64,000 bases of DNA from Globodera rostochiensis (lineage: Eukaryota; Nematoda; Chromadorea; Rhabditida; Heteroderidae), in the NCBI GenBank assembly GCA_018350325.1, contig JAEVLN010000005.1:3875535-3939534 (forward strand), given 5' to 3'. Below, piece after piece: positions 41,041 to 50,857 of the stretch. A program made the position numbers and the translations under genes. The stretch's first letter is position 1, and every line of letters starts with the position of its first letter. Below the pieces are notes generated by a model. It was not told the origin of the DNA, searched no databases, and saw nothing but the letters and a program-made list of their open reading frames with translations.

Positions 41041-41275
41041 GCGCCAAAATTATGACGATTTACGAACCGTCAATTTCCAAAAAGTTTTTAGAATATGGAT
41101 TTTTCAGTTTATAAATTAAAAAAATTATAAACAGGCTATAATGCATCTGATTAAAACAGAAACGACCTAAAAAAAACTGCTTTAAGACCTTTAGAACCTG
41201 TAAAAAGTGAGACAGAAAAAGGTTGAAAGGAGGCGGTAAAACTGCAAGGTAGTTTAACGAACATGCAGGAATTTC
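41041..41275. other. 235-bp spacer between palindrome arms
   Basis: Unique AT-rich sequence with no repeat copy in the window and no open frame specific to it. It marks the centre of the inverted duplication. Confidence 0.8.
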
Positions 41276-41597
41276 TTGAGCAACCTAACACCGCGGCTAC
41301 AAGGCAAGACGGGAAAACGTCTAATGCTTCGCGAATGTTTGGCCAAGGAAGATGCTGCTTCGAAAATTGTTCAATTTCTATCGCATTTACGAAGAGTCCA
41401 AGAAGGTGGACGGCAATTACCGGCGGTATGGGGCAGACAGGTTTTATACGCGACATTTTCTGCGTTCAACCTAGCTGTTTGGAACTAGCCAGCGGGGTCC
41501 CTTCATTGGTTTCGGACTTCCTCTAGGTTAGCCTAAACGCGTATGGCCGGCGTCGACGTGTCAAAAAGATAATGCGGGTTAAACACAACCGGGTAAA

Positions 41598-41700
41598 AAG
41601 GTGAAATGCAAGTAGGTGAATAAGGTGAACACAAAATAGGTGAAAAGAGGTGTAATCGGGTGAAAGTTCACCTAAAAGTATACAGGGTATGCGTTTTAGG
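41598..41700 (+). repeat. AGGTGAA-iterated TIR (right arm)
   Basis: Copy of 40620-40728 in opposite orientation. Its partner at the outer side of the right arm is missing. Confidence 0.75.
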
Positions 41701-41720
41701 GGTTATATGCAAAATAAAAA

Positions 41721-41945
41721 ATGCCCAAATTAAACACAATAAAAGATGTGAAGGGGAAATTTTGCGATGGTTATCGTTATTATAAGCATAAGTCAGGAAA
41801 ATTCAAGACTTGGTGGCGATGTGAATGTTTTAGATATGGTTGTGAGGGGTGGGGGTTCGAAAGGGATGAAAAATTTATTCTTACGCGAAACCACAATCAC
41901 ACCCCAGACCCAATTTTATTGCAAATAGAAAACGAGTTGAATTAA
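41721..41945 (+). CDS. FLYWCH zinc-finger protein (74 aa), right arm
   Basis: Identical protein to the left-arm copy at 40373-40597. It lies about 20 bp inside the AGGTGAA repeat, so that repeat could serve as its promoter region. The two FLYWCH genes diverge from the palindrome centre. Confidence 0.8.
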   Translation: MPKLNTIKDVKGKFCDGYRYYKHKSGKFKTWWRCECFRYGCEGWGFERDEKFILTRNHNHTPDPILLQIENELN

Positions 41946-42142
41946 TTCACACAAGATCGTAATCTTTATTCCAAATTTTAAAGTTATCAGAATATTCTGC
42001 CCCTAACGAGATGATCTTTATCTCTTTTCATACCCGGGTTTATAATTTTTGCTGTTAAATATTCCCTTCTTTTGCCGGATTTATGAGCGCAATAACGTAC
42101 TGCAATATCATATTAATCTGTAGCCTTGCCCATAATGTAGGC

Positions 42143-42784
42143 TTAAACGGTTTTTTTCATCTGCTGTAGCGTGCCGGTATTTTTATAGGGTTGTTTTTTA
42201 TAAAAATTTGTACCTCCCCACATGGCGCTTGACTTGTCAACCAGTTCTCGTATTTTCGCGTCTTTTAAGAGCCTATCCTTTAGAAATTTTGCTCCCCGGG
42301 GTGTGTCCATCTCTTCTCCTGCGAGATATTTCAAGACGTTCTTATAATTGCTATCATCAATTGGCAGGTTTTTATTAGACTGAACTTTCCCTCTTGCTGT
42401 TATTTTAAATGTATCTTTGTTTTTAGATACATAATTAAAAAGATCTCCTAATAAGTTGGGGTGAATGATCGTAGTAGGGCGCAATTTTTCGGGTGTTTTA
42501 AAAATCGACGATGTTTCGGAAGAAACTGGGGAGTGTATTTCGAATGGGGGTTCTTCTTCATTTGACGAAGATTGAATCACCGCCCTCATGTTTTCATCTA
42601 TCAAGTTTTTATCAACTTCCTCACTTTCGTTTTCTTCCCTTCTGAGCCTTTTTGTAGGCACTATGAATTTTCTTGGCTCCTCGGTTGCCTGGCTATTCGG
42701 CTGACTAACCCCCAAATATGGTGCAACATTAGGTGCCGCATTTTGGTTAACAATCACAACTCTTTGCGGTCTATTATCAACCAT
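42143..42784 (-). pseudogene. Virus-like protein C, right-arm copy, frameshifted
   Basis: 213 codons are open. The sequence equals the left copy until SSAMWG, where missing bases shift the frame; it re-enters KKQPYKNTGTLQQMKK by a second change and then ends early. The conserved KPTLWARL end is lost. Confidence 0.8.
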
Positions 42785-42990
42785 TCTTTTATCATTCTTC
42801 GCTCCTTATAAAGCCAACTATGTCTACTCGCTTTAAGATCTTCACTTATTGTTGGATCTTCTAAATTTTGCATAATCTTTGCATCTAATAAGGCTTTTTC
42901 ATTTTGCAGATAATCTCCGCCCCTGAACGCGTTTAATAACGAATGGTATTCCGCTTCTGGGACCATTATCGTTTTCTTTGCAAATTTCAT
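42754..42990 (-). CDS. Virus-like small protein B (78 aa), right arm
   Basis: Identical to the left-arm protein B. It keeps the same overlaps: ATGA with gene A upstream and 31 bp with gene C downstream. Confidence 0.6.
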   Translation of the reverse strand: MKFAKKTIMVPEAEYHSLLNAFRGGDYLQNEKALLDAKIMQNLEDPTISEDLKASRHSWLYKERRMIKEWLIIDRKEL

Positions 42991-43337
42991 GATATGATTT
43001 TTTCTAACAAATGTTGAGCTAGAACACTTAGAACTGGGATTATGAGTGCTCCTAGCGCTATTCCGCTTCCCTGCTGTATTTCTTTTCTTGCTGCCTTTTC
43101 CGAACGTGATCTGGCAATAGCCCGATAAAAATCTGCGTACTGGATAAGTTTTTGTTTTTGGCTTTTATTAAGTTTGAAATTAAAACTCAAAATGTTTACA
43201 CAAATTTCAACAATTGCCAAAATTTGGTCGGTAGTTGCAGACTCGATTAATTCGTTCTTCTTTCGATCTGAACGGTTAGAGGCTATCTTTTTCAGAAATA
43301 CTGTATTCTCCCTTACTTGAGGGCTAAATTCGTACAT
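42987..43337 (-). CDS. Virus-like small protein A (116 aa), right arm, intact
   Basis: A Lys/Arg-rich helical N-terminus, then ILAIVEICVNILSFNFKL and LNKSQKQKLIQYADFYRA, RSRSEKAARKEIQQG, and a hydrophobic C-terminus (GIALGALIIPVLSVLAQHLL). The pattern (an E-x-x-x-N-I-L helix, a K-x-x-L...Y segment, a basic RK-x-x-x-x-Q-G stretch, then a Gly/Leu-rich membrane-like end) is one I associate with small genes of Polinton/adintovirus-like clusters. That match is from memory of the pattern and the function is unknown. This copy lacks the stop found in the left arm. Confidence 0.6.
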   Translation of the reverse strand: MYEFSPQVRENTVFLKKIASNRSDRKKNELIESATTDQILAIVEICVNILSFNFKLNKSQKQKLIQYADFYRAIARSRSEKAARKEIQQGSGIALGALIIPVLSVLAQHLLEKIIS

Positions 43338-43669
43338 GTTTCCTTTTTCTGTGATTTGGATTTGCTAAAACATCCATTAGGCTTGGATCTCGGTTAAATT
43401 AATGGATTACTTTGAACCTGTATTTTTCAGTACCAATAGCCTTATTACACTATGAGCACATAGTATCGTTCATTGGTCTTTAAAAAAATATTTGCGAAGT
43501 AATTCTGTGCAGAAAAATCTCCTCTTTCAAATGATATATCATTTGTATAAAACAGATCCAAATTCACAGACTAGATAGGTTTTGTAGACCTCTTGATGGA
43601 CCTTCGCCGGGCGGTTGGGTTGGAAAGGATACCCCTTTGGCCCCATTTGTAATTTTAAATTATTTTAAA

Positions 43670-43870
43670 AACTATTTTCATTTGGCTATTCACAATCGAT
43701 TGTCATTTTTGTAAAATGAAGATTATATGTAGGAAAATATTTACGAAATGTCAGGAATATATTGATTCGGGTGGGATAATTATTAAATAATATGGATTAA
43801 AATGTTTGCCCATTTCATTTTGGGCTGTCAATTATTATTTTCTCGAATTTTTTTTTTATCAGAGCTGCTA
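43670..43870 (+). promoter_or_regulatory. Orphan GEGWW upstream block right of the palindrome
   Basis: CATTTGGCTATTCACAATCGATTG, GTAGGAAAATATTTACGAAATGTC, ATTGATTCGGGTGGGATAATTATTAAA and TTTTGGGCTGTCAATTATT at about 43818-43836 reproduce the family upstream block over about 180 bp. No family gene follows; degenerate ACGGAA repeats (43903-43965) follow instead. Confidence 0.7.
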
Positions 43871-44060
43871 AAAAATGTATTAAATTGTAAAATTTGTTTT
43901 CACGGAATACGGAACACGGAACGATCAAAAATACGGAATTTTACGGAAACGGTACGGAACGGAACAAAATTTTATGTTAATTTTAAATTTTTTACGATAA
44001 AACTTCGAAGTTTGTTGTTAAGGGGTAGTAGTATATAGTGTGTGTAACGCGCGCCCTAAA

Positions 44061-44101
44061 AACCCTGTGGGTATCCAGACATCCTGGATACCCACAGGGT
44101 T
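44061..44101. repeat. Perfect 18-bp hairpin
   Basis: AACCCTGTGGGTATCCAG, a 5-base loop, then its exact reverse complement ending GGGTT. Outside it, AACGCGCG (44046) and CGCGCGTTTT (44166) form a further outer inverted pair, suggesting a foldback element of about 130 bp. Confidence 0.85.
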
Positions 44102-44179
44102 AAGGTCACCGGGTGCCCAAAAAACTTAAACATTTTTCAAAGGGACCAAAAAACCCCAGGGTACCCGCGCGTTTTAGAC

Positions 44180-45904
44180 AGAAAAATGAAATAAATTGGA
44201 TGTTGGGGGGGGGGGCATTTCCCATGGCAACTAGAACAAATTGGCCGAAAACATTCAGCTTTAATGAAAACACTTTTTTATTTGGGTGTCCTTATTTAGG
44301 GATAGACCAGATAGAGCAGTTTGATAATGCTCCTCACTGGTTTTAAAATTGTAGGGGACCCAACATTGAATTAGAGTTCCCACATATTGTTTTGCTGACA
44401 CCGTCAGCGCAAAAAAGATTAGACAAGGTGTTATGCAATGATTAAGCCGGTCAATTGGATCAGTTATTGTTTTCTGTGCAAATAGTTTAGTGATTGATGC
44501 ACTTAGATAGGGGACAAGGCATTTAAAAATAAAACATGGCAATTAAAAAAATCTAATCATCGGAGTTGACAAATAAATCACAGTTGATTTACCAACTTCT
44601 GTTAGATGAAATGTCCCCTTTTAATAAAGCCGTAACCTGCTGTGATTCATGATTTTAAAAGGTGAAGCAAATTTCGTCTATGTGAAAATCTAAGGGAGAA
44701 TTAAATCTTATTGTTACGGCTTTTGGGAATGTGCGTGCCACAATTATGATCAACATAATTCTGGTCCCCACCGTTCCATTCCAGGTCTCGCTGTTGCAAT
44801 TTGAACATCGATGTTTACAGCGCCTGCTTGAGGTCGTTTTGTCCAATGGAGTATGAACAACCCGGTCTGAAATATATTAAAATAATTTTGACACAATCAA
44901 TTGAACCGTTTTAACGTTTATTTGTATTCGAAAAATTTTGAAAATGTCTGAAAATGAGCATCCCTAAACTGATTGTACATTTGAACTTATTTAGGTGATG
45001 GCGTCTTGAAAAGCACATCCAAAGCCGTCTAATCCGCCCAGTAACACGAAAAATATAAATGAATTTATAATTTATTTACAAATTAAAAATAAGAATAATA
45101 ATGTGTCGAGTCAAATGAATAAATTCGTTATTGCTGCACGGTTAAATAGCGTAAATTGTATTCATTTATTTTGCGCAAATCTCGCACAAAAATGTAGCCA
45201 AATATGGGTTGCAGAATGAAAAAGTTGGGAAAACGACTTTTTTTATACGCGCGGCGCAAATGTATTCAATTGTTTTGCGCAAATCTCTCACATAAAAATT
45301 TAGCAGACATTCTTTTTAATTTTTTTGCGTTTCTTTCTTCTTAATTACTTTGCGTGCACCGTGCGAATAATTCAAATATTTATTTCAGAAATTTTTTGTA
45401 TTCGTTGTTGTGTGTCATTAATGTGAGTGGCGCGCACTTTCGCCCGCCCACTTATTTCCGGAATTTAAACAAATTTGTTAAAGTTTTAATTTGTATCCGC
45501 AATTGCGGGCTTTAAACTTTTTAGTTTGTAGATATTTCTTTCTTCGCCTGTGCGCCCAAATATATTTTATAATTTATGTAATTTTTAATTTAACCGCATA
45601 TTAATTTGATTATAAATTTTTAATTTAGCTGCGTTTATTTTTTATTATTAATTTATTAATCTTTATTTGCGTTTCTTTCTTCTTAATTAAATTATTTCTT
45701 CTTAACTAGATAATTAACACCTTTGCGTGCAGCGTGAAAAATTCAAATATTTATTTCAAAATTTTATGAAAATTGCACATTTCCACAAGAGCTGCCGAAT
45801 GGGTGTTGATTTGTAAAATGAGCTGATTTTTATTTTGTTTTAATTAATCTGTAAAATTGGACTTTTAGTGTTTTGTGCTTTGTTGATATATTGCTTATTT
45901 TATT
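44180..45904. other. Long AT-rich spacer, no gene supported
   Basis: A minus frame at 44655-44846 (63 codons) has no recognisable domain. Two sets of direct repeats are visible. One has TTTTGCGCAAATCTC(G/T)CACA near 45170 and 45272. The other has TTTCTTTCTTCTTAATTA...TTTGCGTGCA(C/G)CGTG at about 45330 and again at about 45675. They look like decayed tandem units. Nothing coding is supported. Confidence 0.4.
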
Positions 45905-46095
45905 TCTTGATCGGTTTTTCCCGCATTGAATGTGTTATGTTTAGGGATCGGACCGATATGCGCCAAAAAAGCCAAAATATTCCAAAAATGCCGAAATATG
46001 CACCAAATATGCACTGAAAAAATTCCACTTTAAGTGCATTAATTTGATTAAAGATGATTTATAAAGCCTTTCCGCATATCATTTTAACATTTTTA
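45905..46095 (+). repeat. Direct repeat, copy 1 (flanks GEGWW copy 12)
   Basis: TTGATCGGTTTTTC(C/T)CGCATTGAA..., GTGTTATGTTTAGGGATCGGACCGATATGC and the CCGAAATA/AAGTGCATTAATTTG segment recur at 47930-48127 in the same orientation. Similarity is high but with many small differences. Confidence 0.8.
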
Positions 46096-46735
46096 TGTTT
46101 TTTTTTTATAACGAAAAAAATCATAAAGTTGAAATTTTTGAAAAAATTCTGGAAGTTTAAGTGTCAGCCCAACTCTTCGACACCCTGGCCATCTCCGCTC
46201 CAGCTCCTTTCTTTAAACTTAAAAAATCAGAATATTTCTCAAAGTTCTAAAAAATGGCAAATGACAAATTTCCAAAATTATGGCATTTCCCATAAAATAG
46301 GGCAACATGGCCTCCCTGGTTGCGGTGGTGTGGGAGGTTGAGTTTGCGAAACTGTTCCACGGGGCGCTCAAAAAAACACCATACGCGGCGGTTTTTGGAC
46401 GTACGCCTTATTCTCTCCCGACGGTTAATTTTGGAATTTAAAATTAACCGTTTTGAGCGGCTAATTCCGGAATTAGCCCATTTCCAAAATTAACCGTAAC
46501 ATATAAATTGTTCGAGATTAATCAAATCAAAATTGAGCATCTTAAGCTAAAAAAATTTCTTTTCTAAAAATTCCGGTTTTTAAGTCCGGGGTTTTTACCC
46601 GCGGATTATCTGATCCGGATAAAATGGAATTCAGTTTTTTAAACCGGTCATTTTGACATTCTAAGCTCGAAAGCGGGAATGTTACTTTTACTCCAAACGA
46701 ATTTATTTATTTAAAATTTTTTTTCTGTATATTCT
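46096..46735. other. Spacer, no gene supported
   Basis: Contains ACGGTTAATTTTGGAATTTAAAATTAACCGT-like inverted motifs near 46420-46500 (AATTAACCG/CGGTTAATT) and CCGGTTTTTAAGTCCGG nearby, a decayed foldback. Confidence 0.35.
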
Positions 46736-46737
46736 AA

Positions 46738-46850
46738 TTGATCGCCATTTTTGTTGTCAGGAATATTGATTAGGGGATATAATTATTAAATAAATTGGAT
46801 TTATATGAAAGCCCATTTCAATTGTGGGCTGTCATTTATTACTTTCAATC
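46738..46850 (+). promoter_or_regulatory. GEGWW upstream block of copy 12
   Basis: ATTGATTAGGGGATATAATTATTAAATAA, then GCCCATTTCAATTGTGGGC (46811-46829), the clearest form of the dyad, directly followed by TGTCATTTATTACTTTCAA. The Met is about 62 bp after the dyad. Confidence 0.75.
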
Positions 46851-46891
46851 ATTATTTATAGCTGCTAAATACAATTTATTAAATTGTAAAA

Positions 46892-47880
46892 ATGGAAAAT
46901 TTTTGGATTTTATTTTTTGTCTTGATTTTTGCAACAAATTCACTGGACAAAGCCGAATCCGTACAATTGGAGGAATTGGAGGAATTGCCACTCCAAACAT
47001 TTGACGAATTATTCGTAGATGAATGGTGGGACAAAGATGAAGCCGCCGAAGATTTAAAAACGCCGGCGCCAACAAACTTTGGACAAAATGTCCATCACCA
47101 AATCGACCGGCAGAACACCCAAATTGGACAAATTGAACCCAATTCAACTGATCAGAATCCTCCTCTCACAGCGTCTGATCACTCTGATAATGCCAAAAAC
47201 GCTAAAGAACAAAAAGAAATAAAAATGACATCAAAAGAAAAAGGTAACATTATCGACAAATTCCACGCAATGAAAGACGAATTTAAGCAAAAAGGAAAAT
47301 TTTCTAAAAAAGAATGGAATCAAATTGAGGATAAAATTGCTAAAGATTTAAAAGTCAATCGCTCAAAAATATATGAATTGAAAAAAGAATTAGGCCTAAG
47401 TTCAAAAAAGACAAACAATGAAAGTAAACATTTAATAGAGAAATTTGATCAAATGAAAGCCGAGTTAATGCGGGCCGGATTCAAAAACTCTTATAAGCAA
47501 GAAATTGATGAAACTGTCGCAAAAGAATTGGGCCTCAGTTTTACAACAATTTACGCTTGGAAAAATGAACTTGGCCAAACCAGTGAGGATTTTGAGCTAA
47601 ATTTAATTATTTATTTATTAATTAAAATACTTTTACAGAACCAAACAATAAACACTCCCACAGCGAACAAATGGAATTGATGAAACTTTATTATGAAATT
47701 AAGGGCAAAAATCCTAAAATTAGAGACGAGGACATTGCCAAAATATTGAAAATTGGAACACGCACTTTGTATACATGGAAAAAGCAATTTCATCCAAATT
47801 CTATCGATGGACTTTCTGTGGAAGAGAATGCCGCGGCAAATTTTCATGAAATTGGCAACTCAAATTCGGGGTGTATTTGA
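46892..47880 (+). CDS. GEGWW family copy 12 (class II, diverged block)
   Basis: Exons are 46892-47582 and 47639-47880 (310 aa, 56-bp intron). The GEGWW block is changed to FVDEWWDKDEAAEDLKTPAP, keeping the Trp pair. A short LEELEELPL repeat precedes it. One linker unit follows. The modules end DLKVNRSKIYELKKELG (Trp to Leu in module 1), ELGLSFTTIYAWKNELG and ILKIGTRTLYTWKKQFH. Module 3 lacks the KRQQ insertion. The tail ENAAANFHEIGNSNSGCI is complete. Direct repeats at 45905 and 47930 bracket it. Confidence 0.85.
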
Positions 47881-47929
47881 ATGATTGGTCATGATTTGTA
47901 AAAATGTTTTGCCATTTAATGAATTTAAT

Positions 47930-48127
47930 TCTTGATCGATTTTTCTCGCATTGAATTGTGTTATGTTTGGGGATCGGACCGATATGCACCAAAAAAAAAA
48001 GCCAAAAATGCCGAAATAGGCACTGAAAAATGCCACTTTTAGTGCATTAATTTGCTTAATACTTAATTTTATCTTGTTTTAACGTTTAATTAAGTAGATT
48101 TAAAGCCTTTTCGCATATTATTTTAAC
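47930..48127 (+). repeat. Direct repeat, copy 2
   Basis: Second copy of the 45905-46095 segment, about 2.0 kb away in the same orientation, with an inserted A run (about 47990-48000). It starts about 50 bp after the end of GEGWW copy 12. Confidence 0.8.
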
Positions 48128-48549
48128 GCCACCCCGGCGCGAGGTTCGTTAGGGGTAGGCCTAGGCCTAAGCTAGTTCAAGCTTAAGCTTAACTTAGAAC
48201 ATGCTTAGGCTTAGATTAAGACGTTGAGGGGATTCGGGCAGTTACGCATTTTATTTAAAAAATATTTGAAAATTATTAAAAATGTTCCGTTAATGGTGGA
48301 TAGAAATGTAAAGGCCGAGGGAAGGTAAAAAAAATGCTTGCACTCAAGCGAGTTCGAACCCAAAAACAAAATAAGAATAATCAAAACATAAAACCCACTG
48401 AGCCACCAATTACGTGGGGGGGAATCTGTGAAAAAGGTTGATATTTTGTCAAAGTTCGCGAGACCACCGTCCTGTTCTCGACTAAAATTTAAAATGCGGG
48501 ACCCCGACTTTCGAAATTATTTTCGAAAAACAGCCCATTTTCTCGAAAT
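48128..48549. other. Spacer with tRNA-like remnant
   Basis: At 48170-48225 short GCTTAGGCCTA/TTAGGCTTA repeats occur, also seen near 31560 and 51315. At 48338-48410, on the minus strand, TGGCTCAGTGGG and GGTTCGAACTC are tRNA A- and B-box-like, but the arms between are not tRNA-shaped. Confidence 0.35.
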
Positions 48550-48701
48550 TTGAAAGAAAAAAACGTCGAAAATCAAAAGTCAAAAATCGAATTTCGAGAC
48601 AGCTCAGATTCAGACAGGATTGATTCACTAAAGACATGCGCTGAATGCGAACTCAAAAAGGCGCAAAATTCGAAACCGATTCTCAAATGGGCTATGCCAA
48701 G
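48550..48701 (+). pseudogene. Retroviral-type integrase remnant, 5' piece (interrupted by hAT element)
   Basis: LKTCAECELKKAQNSKP then WAMPS resembles the second half of an integrase H2C2 finger and the start of the catalytic domain (C-x2-C...K...P-x-x-x-W-x-x-P). The frame continues in the piece at 50355-50440 once the element at 48702-50346 and one TSD copy are set aside. There it reads GRFCGARDGIYFWILVV, resembling the D-G-x-Y-F-x-x-x-V-D region. The pieces are short and diverged, so the assignment is moderate. Confidence 0.4.
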
Positions 48702-50346
48702 CAGAGCTGGGCGAAATTTCGTTTCGTTTCGTGTTTTTCGTTATTTTTTAGGCGTTTCGTGTTTCGTTTCGTTTCGTAGCATTTTTCCAGCTTTGTATCG
48801 TTTCGTGTTTCGTTAAATGGATTTTTTTTTGTTTCGTTTCGTGTTTCGTTAAGGACGATTTTAACGAAAAAAAACCACGAAAAAGCACCCCTAAAGATTG
48901 AGGTTTTTGATCAAAATTCCACTCAAGTGGTGGTGTAGTGGTGAGTGTTTGGAGTTGTATTGTACGCTGGGGTTCATATCCTCTACTGTGTAAATGATAT
49001 AGCTATATATAAACAATTATATTCTTTTAACTTTCCAATTTTTTAAGAACATTTAGATCACAATTCACAAGTTTTTCATTTTATTTTGATTGGACAAAAT
49101 CATAGGCGGGACCCTTTTGTTTTGCAACATTCGTAATTTTTAGACCAATTTTCTTAACAAATCTTGTTTAATTTTTAAATTTTACCGGCCTCCTCACATT
49201 CCAAGAACAAAAATTACCGTATTTTTAAAATATTGGTTGAAAATCTTTTAACAAATTGAGTCAAAAATTCAAAATTTTCTCGGCGGCGCCTATCGACACC
49301 GCCGACCCACCCGTGCCGTAGAATGTTAAAAAACTTATTTTCTTGAAAAATCACAGAAATGCAGAAAACTAGAAAAATAAGAACGGGTATCGATTCGTTC
49401 CCCACCAATTCGTACCCCATCGATTCGTTCCCCACCTTTCGTTCCCTTTGTAACGATTCGTTCCCCTCTATAAAAATGATAAAAAACCTATAAAACTCGC
49501 ACAAAAACATGCGTAGAACACGAATCGGGGTTCCCTTTTTGCGTATATCGAACCCCGAACCCAAAATTCGAACAATAGGTCGAAAAAAAACTTTATTCAA
49601 AAAAAAATTTCTAAAAACTTTTTTTTTTAAGTCGTTAAAAAGTTATTTCCAGGGGTTTTTGGGGTTCTAGGGTTACTATTTTGATTCGGTTCCGAACCCC
49701 GGAGCCGATATGGAAAAATTTTTCGAATTTTTTTTTCTTTTCAAAATCGATTTTTTGTAACAAAATCCTTCAAAATGCAATTCATTTGCTCTTCCGATCA
49801 TCCTTACATCGATTTTGAAGCTTTTAACGACTAAAAAACAAAAAAAAATTGGAAAATTTTTGTTTTTTTGAATTTTTTTTTGGTTATTTCGACTAATTGA
49901 TCGAATTTTGGGTCCGGGGTTCGATATACGCAAAAAGGGAACCCGGATTCGTGTTCTACGCATGTTTTTGTACGAGTTTTATAGGTTTTTTATCATTTTT
50001 ATAGAGGGGAACGAATCGTTACAAAGGGAACGAATCGTAGGTGGGGAACGAATCGATGGGGTACGAATTGGTGGGGAACGAATCGATATTTTACCGAAAA
50101 ATAATACCCCAAAATCAAACATAATTTAAAAAAAAAAAATTTCGTTTCGTTTCGTTTTATTTCGTGTTTCGTTACTTTTTGGGCGTTTCGTGTTTCGTTT
50201 CGTTTCGTAGAATTTTAGCCGTTTCGTTTCGTGTTTCGTTAAATGGAATTTTTTTGGTTTCGTTTCGTTTTGCGTTTCGTTAATTGAAAAAAAAATTTTT
50301 TCGTTTCGTTTCGTCGGAAAAAAAATTTGAGTTTCGCCCAGCTCTG
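48702..50346. mobile_element. 1645-bp hAT-type nonautonomous element with perfect 8-bp TSD
   Basis: It starts CAGAGCTGGGCGAAA and ends with the exact inverse TTTCGCCCAGCTCTG, typical hAT ends (CAGAG). ATGCCAAG flanks both sides (48694-48701 and 50347-50354). Both subterminal zones are TTTCGTTTCGTG-rich, in the same orientation. It contains no transposase, but holds a tRNA-like segment (48930-48990) and a nested foldback element (49386-50095). Confidence 0.88.
49386..50095. mobile_element. Foldback element nested in the hAT element
   Basis: Arms of about 195 bp (about 49386-49580 and 49897-50095) are inverted copies. They include ATCGATTCGTTCCCCACC, TTCGTACCCCATCGATTCG, CTATAAAAATGATAAAAAAC and TTTTTGCGTATATCGAACCCC, with a few mismatches. 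The spacer of about 310 bp is AT-rich with GTCGTTAAAAAG and its complement near its ends. No coding capacity. Long frames across the arms are artefacts. Confidence 0.88.
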
Positions 50347-50440
50347 ATGCCAAGCGATATCAAGGCGATTGGTAGATTTTGCGGCGCGCGGGATGGCATT
50401 TACTTTTGGATTCTGGTGGTTCAGCAGGTATATGTGATGA

Positions 50441-50653
50441 AGGTAATTTTTTATCAGAAATTTTAGGTAGGTCCATCACAAAATCTGTGCACCTCTGGCA
50501 AGGGCATAGCCAGTTTGTACAGGGGGGCTGATTCAAGAAAATTCGTTTAATTCAAGATTTTACGAGATTCTCGGTCGCAATCTCGATCGAACTATTTTTT
50601 TCGAGACGAGAATTTTTGAGATTCTCGATCAAAACTCAATCGGTCCTCAAGTC
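50441..50653. other. Short spacer
   Basis: Contains GAGATTCTCG repeats around 50570-50630. Nothing else is seen. Confidence 0.3.
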
Positions 50654-50857
50654 ATTGAACCCAATTCAACTGATCAGAATCCTCCTCTCATAGAGTCTGA
50701 TCACTCCAAAAATGGGGAAGAACAGAACGAAATAATGAAAAAAATGACTTCAAACGCTGAAGATGAGCGTAATTCTGTGGATGGACATTCTGTGGAAGAG
50801 ATTGCCGCGGCAAATGTTCAGGAAATTGAGAACTCGAATTCGGGCAATTTTGAATGA
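50654..50857 (+). pseudogene. GEGWW family mini-relic: linker fused to tail, all HTH modules deleted
   Basis: A 67-residue open stretch without a start. One linker unit (IEPNSTDQNPPLIESDHS), then KMTSNAEDER joined directly and in frame to NSVDGHSVEEIAAANVQE, the normal C-terminal tail, and a stop at 50855-50857. Everything from module 1 to module 3, including the intron, is absent. It has no signal peptide or upstream block, so it is probably dead, but the fusion kept frame. Confidence 0.75.

Larger units (their letters stand above)
41276..43653 (-). repeat. Right arm of giant inverted repeat
   Basis: A 2378-bp reverse copy of the left arm, from TTGAGCAACC to CCATTTGTAAT. It lacks the outer TIR-containing 854 bp. 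Differences seen include a 2-base indel near 41375, a small deletion after SSAMWG in gene C (near 42215), and the intact codon 38 of gene A. No target-site duplication is obvious at the outer ends. Confidence 0.95.
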
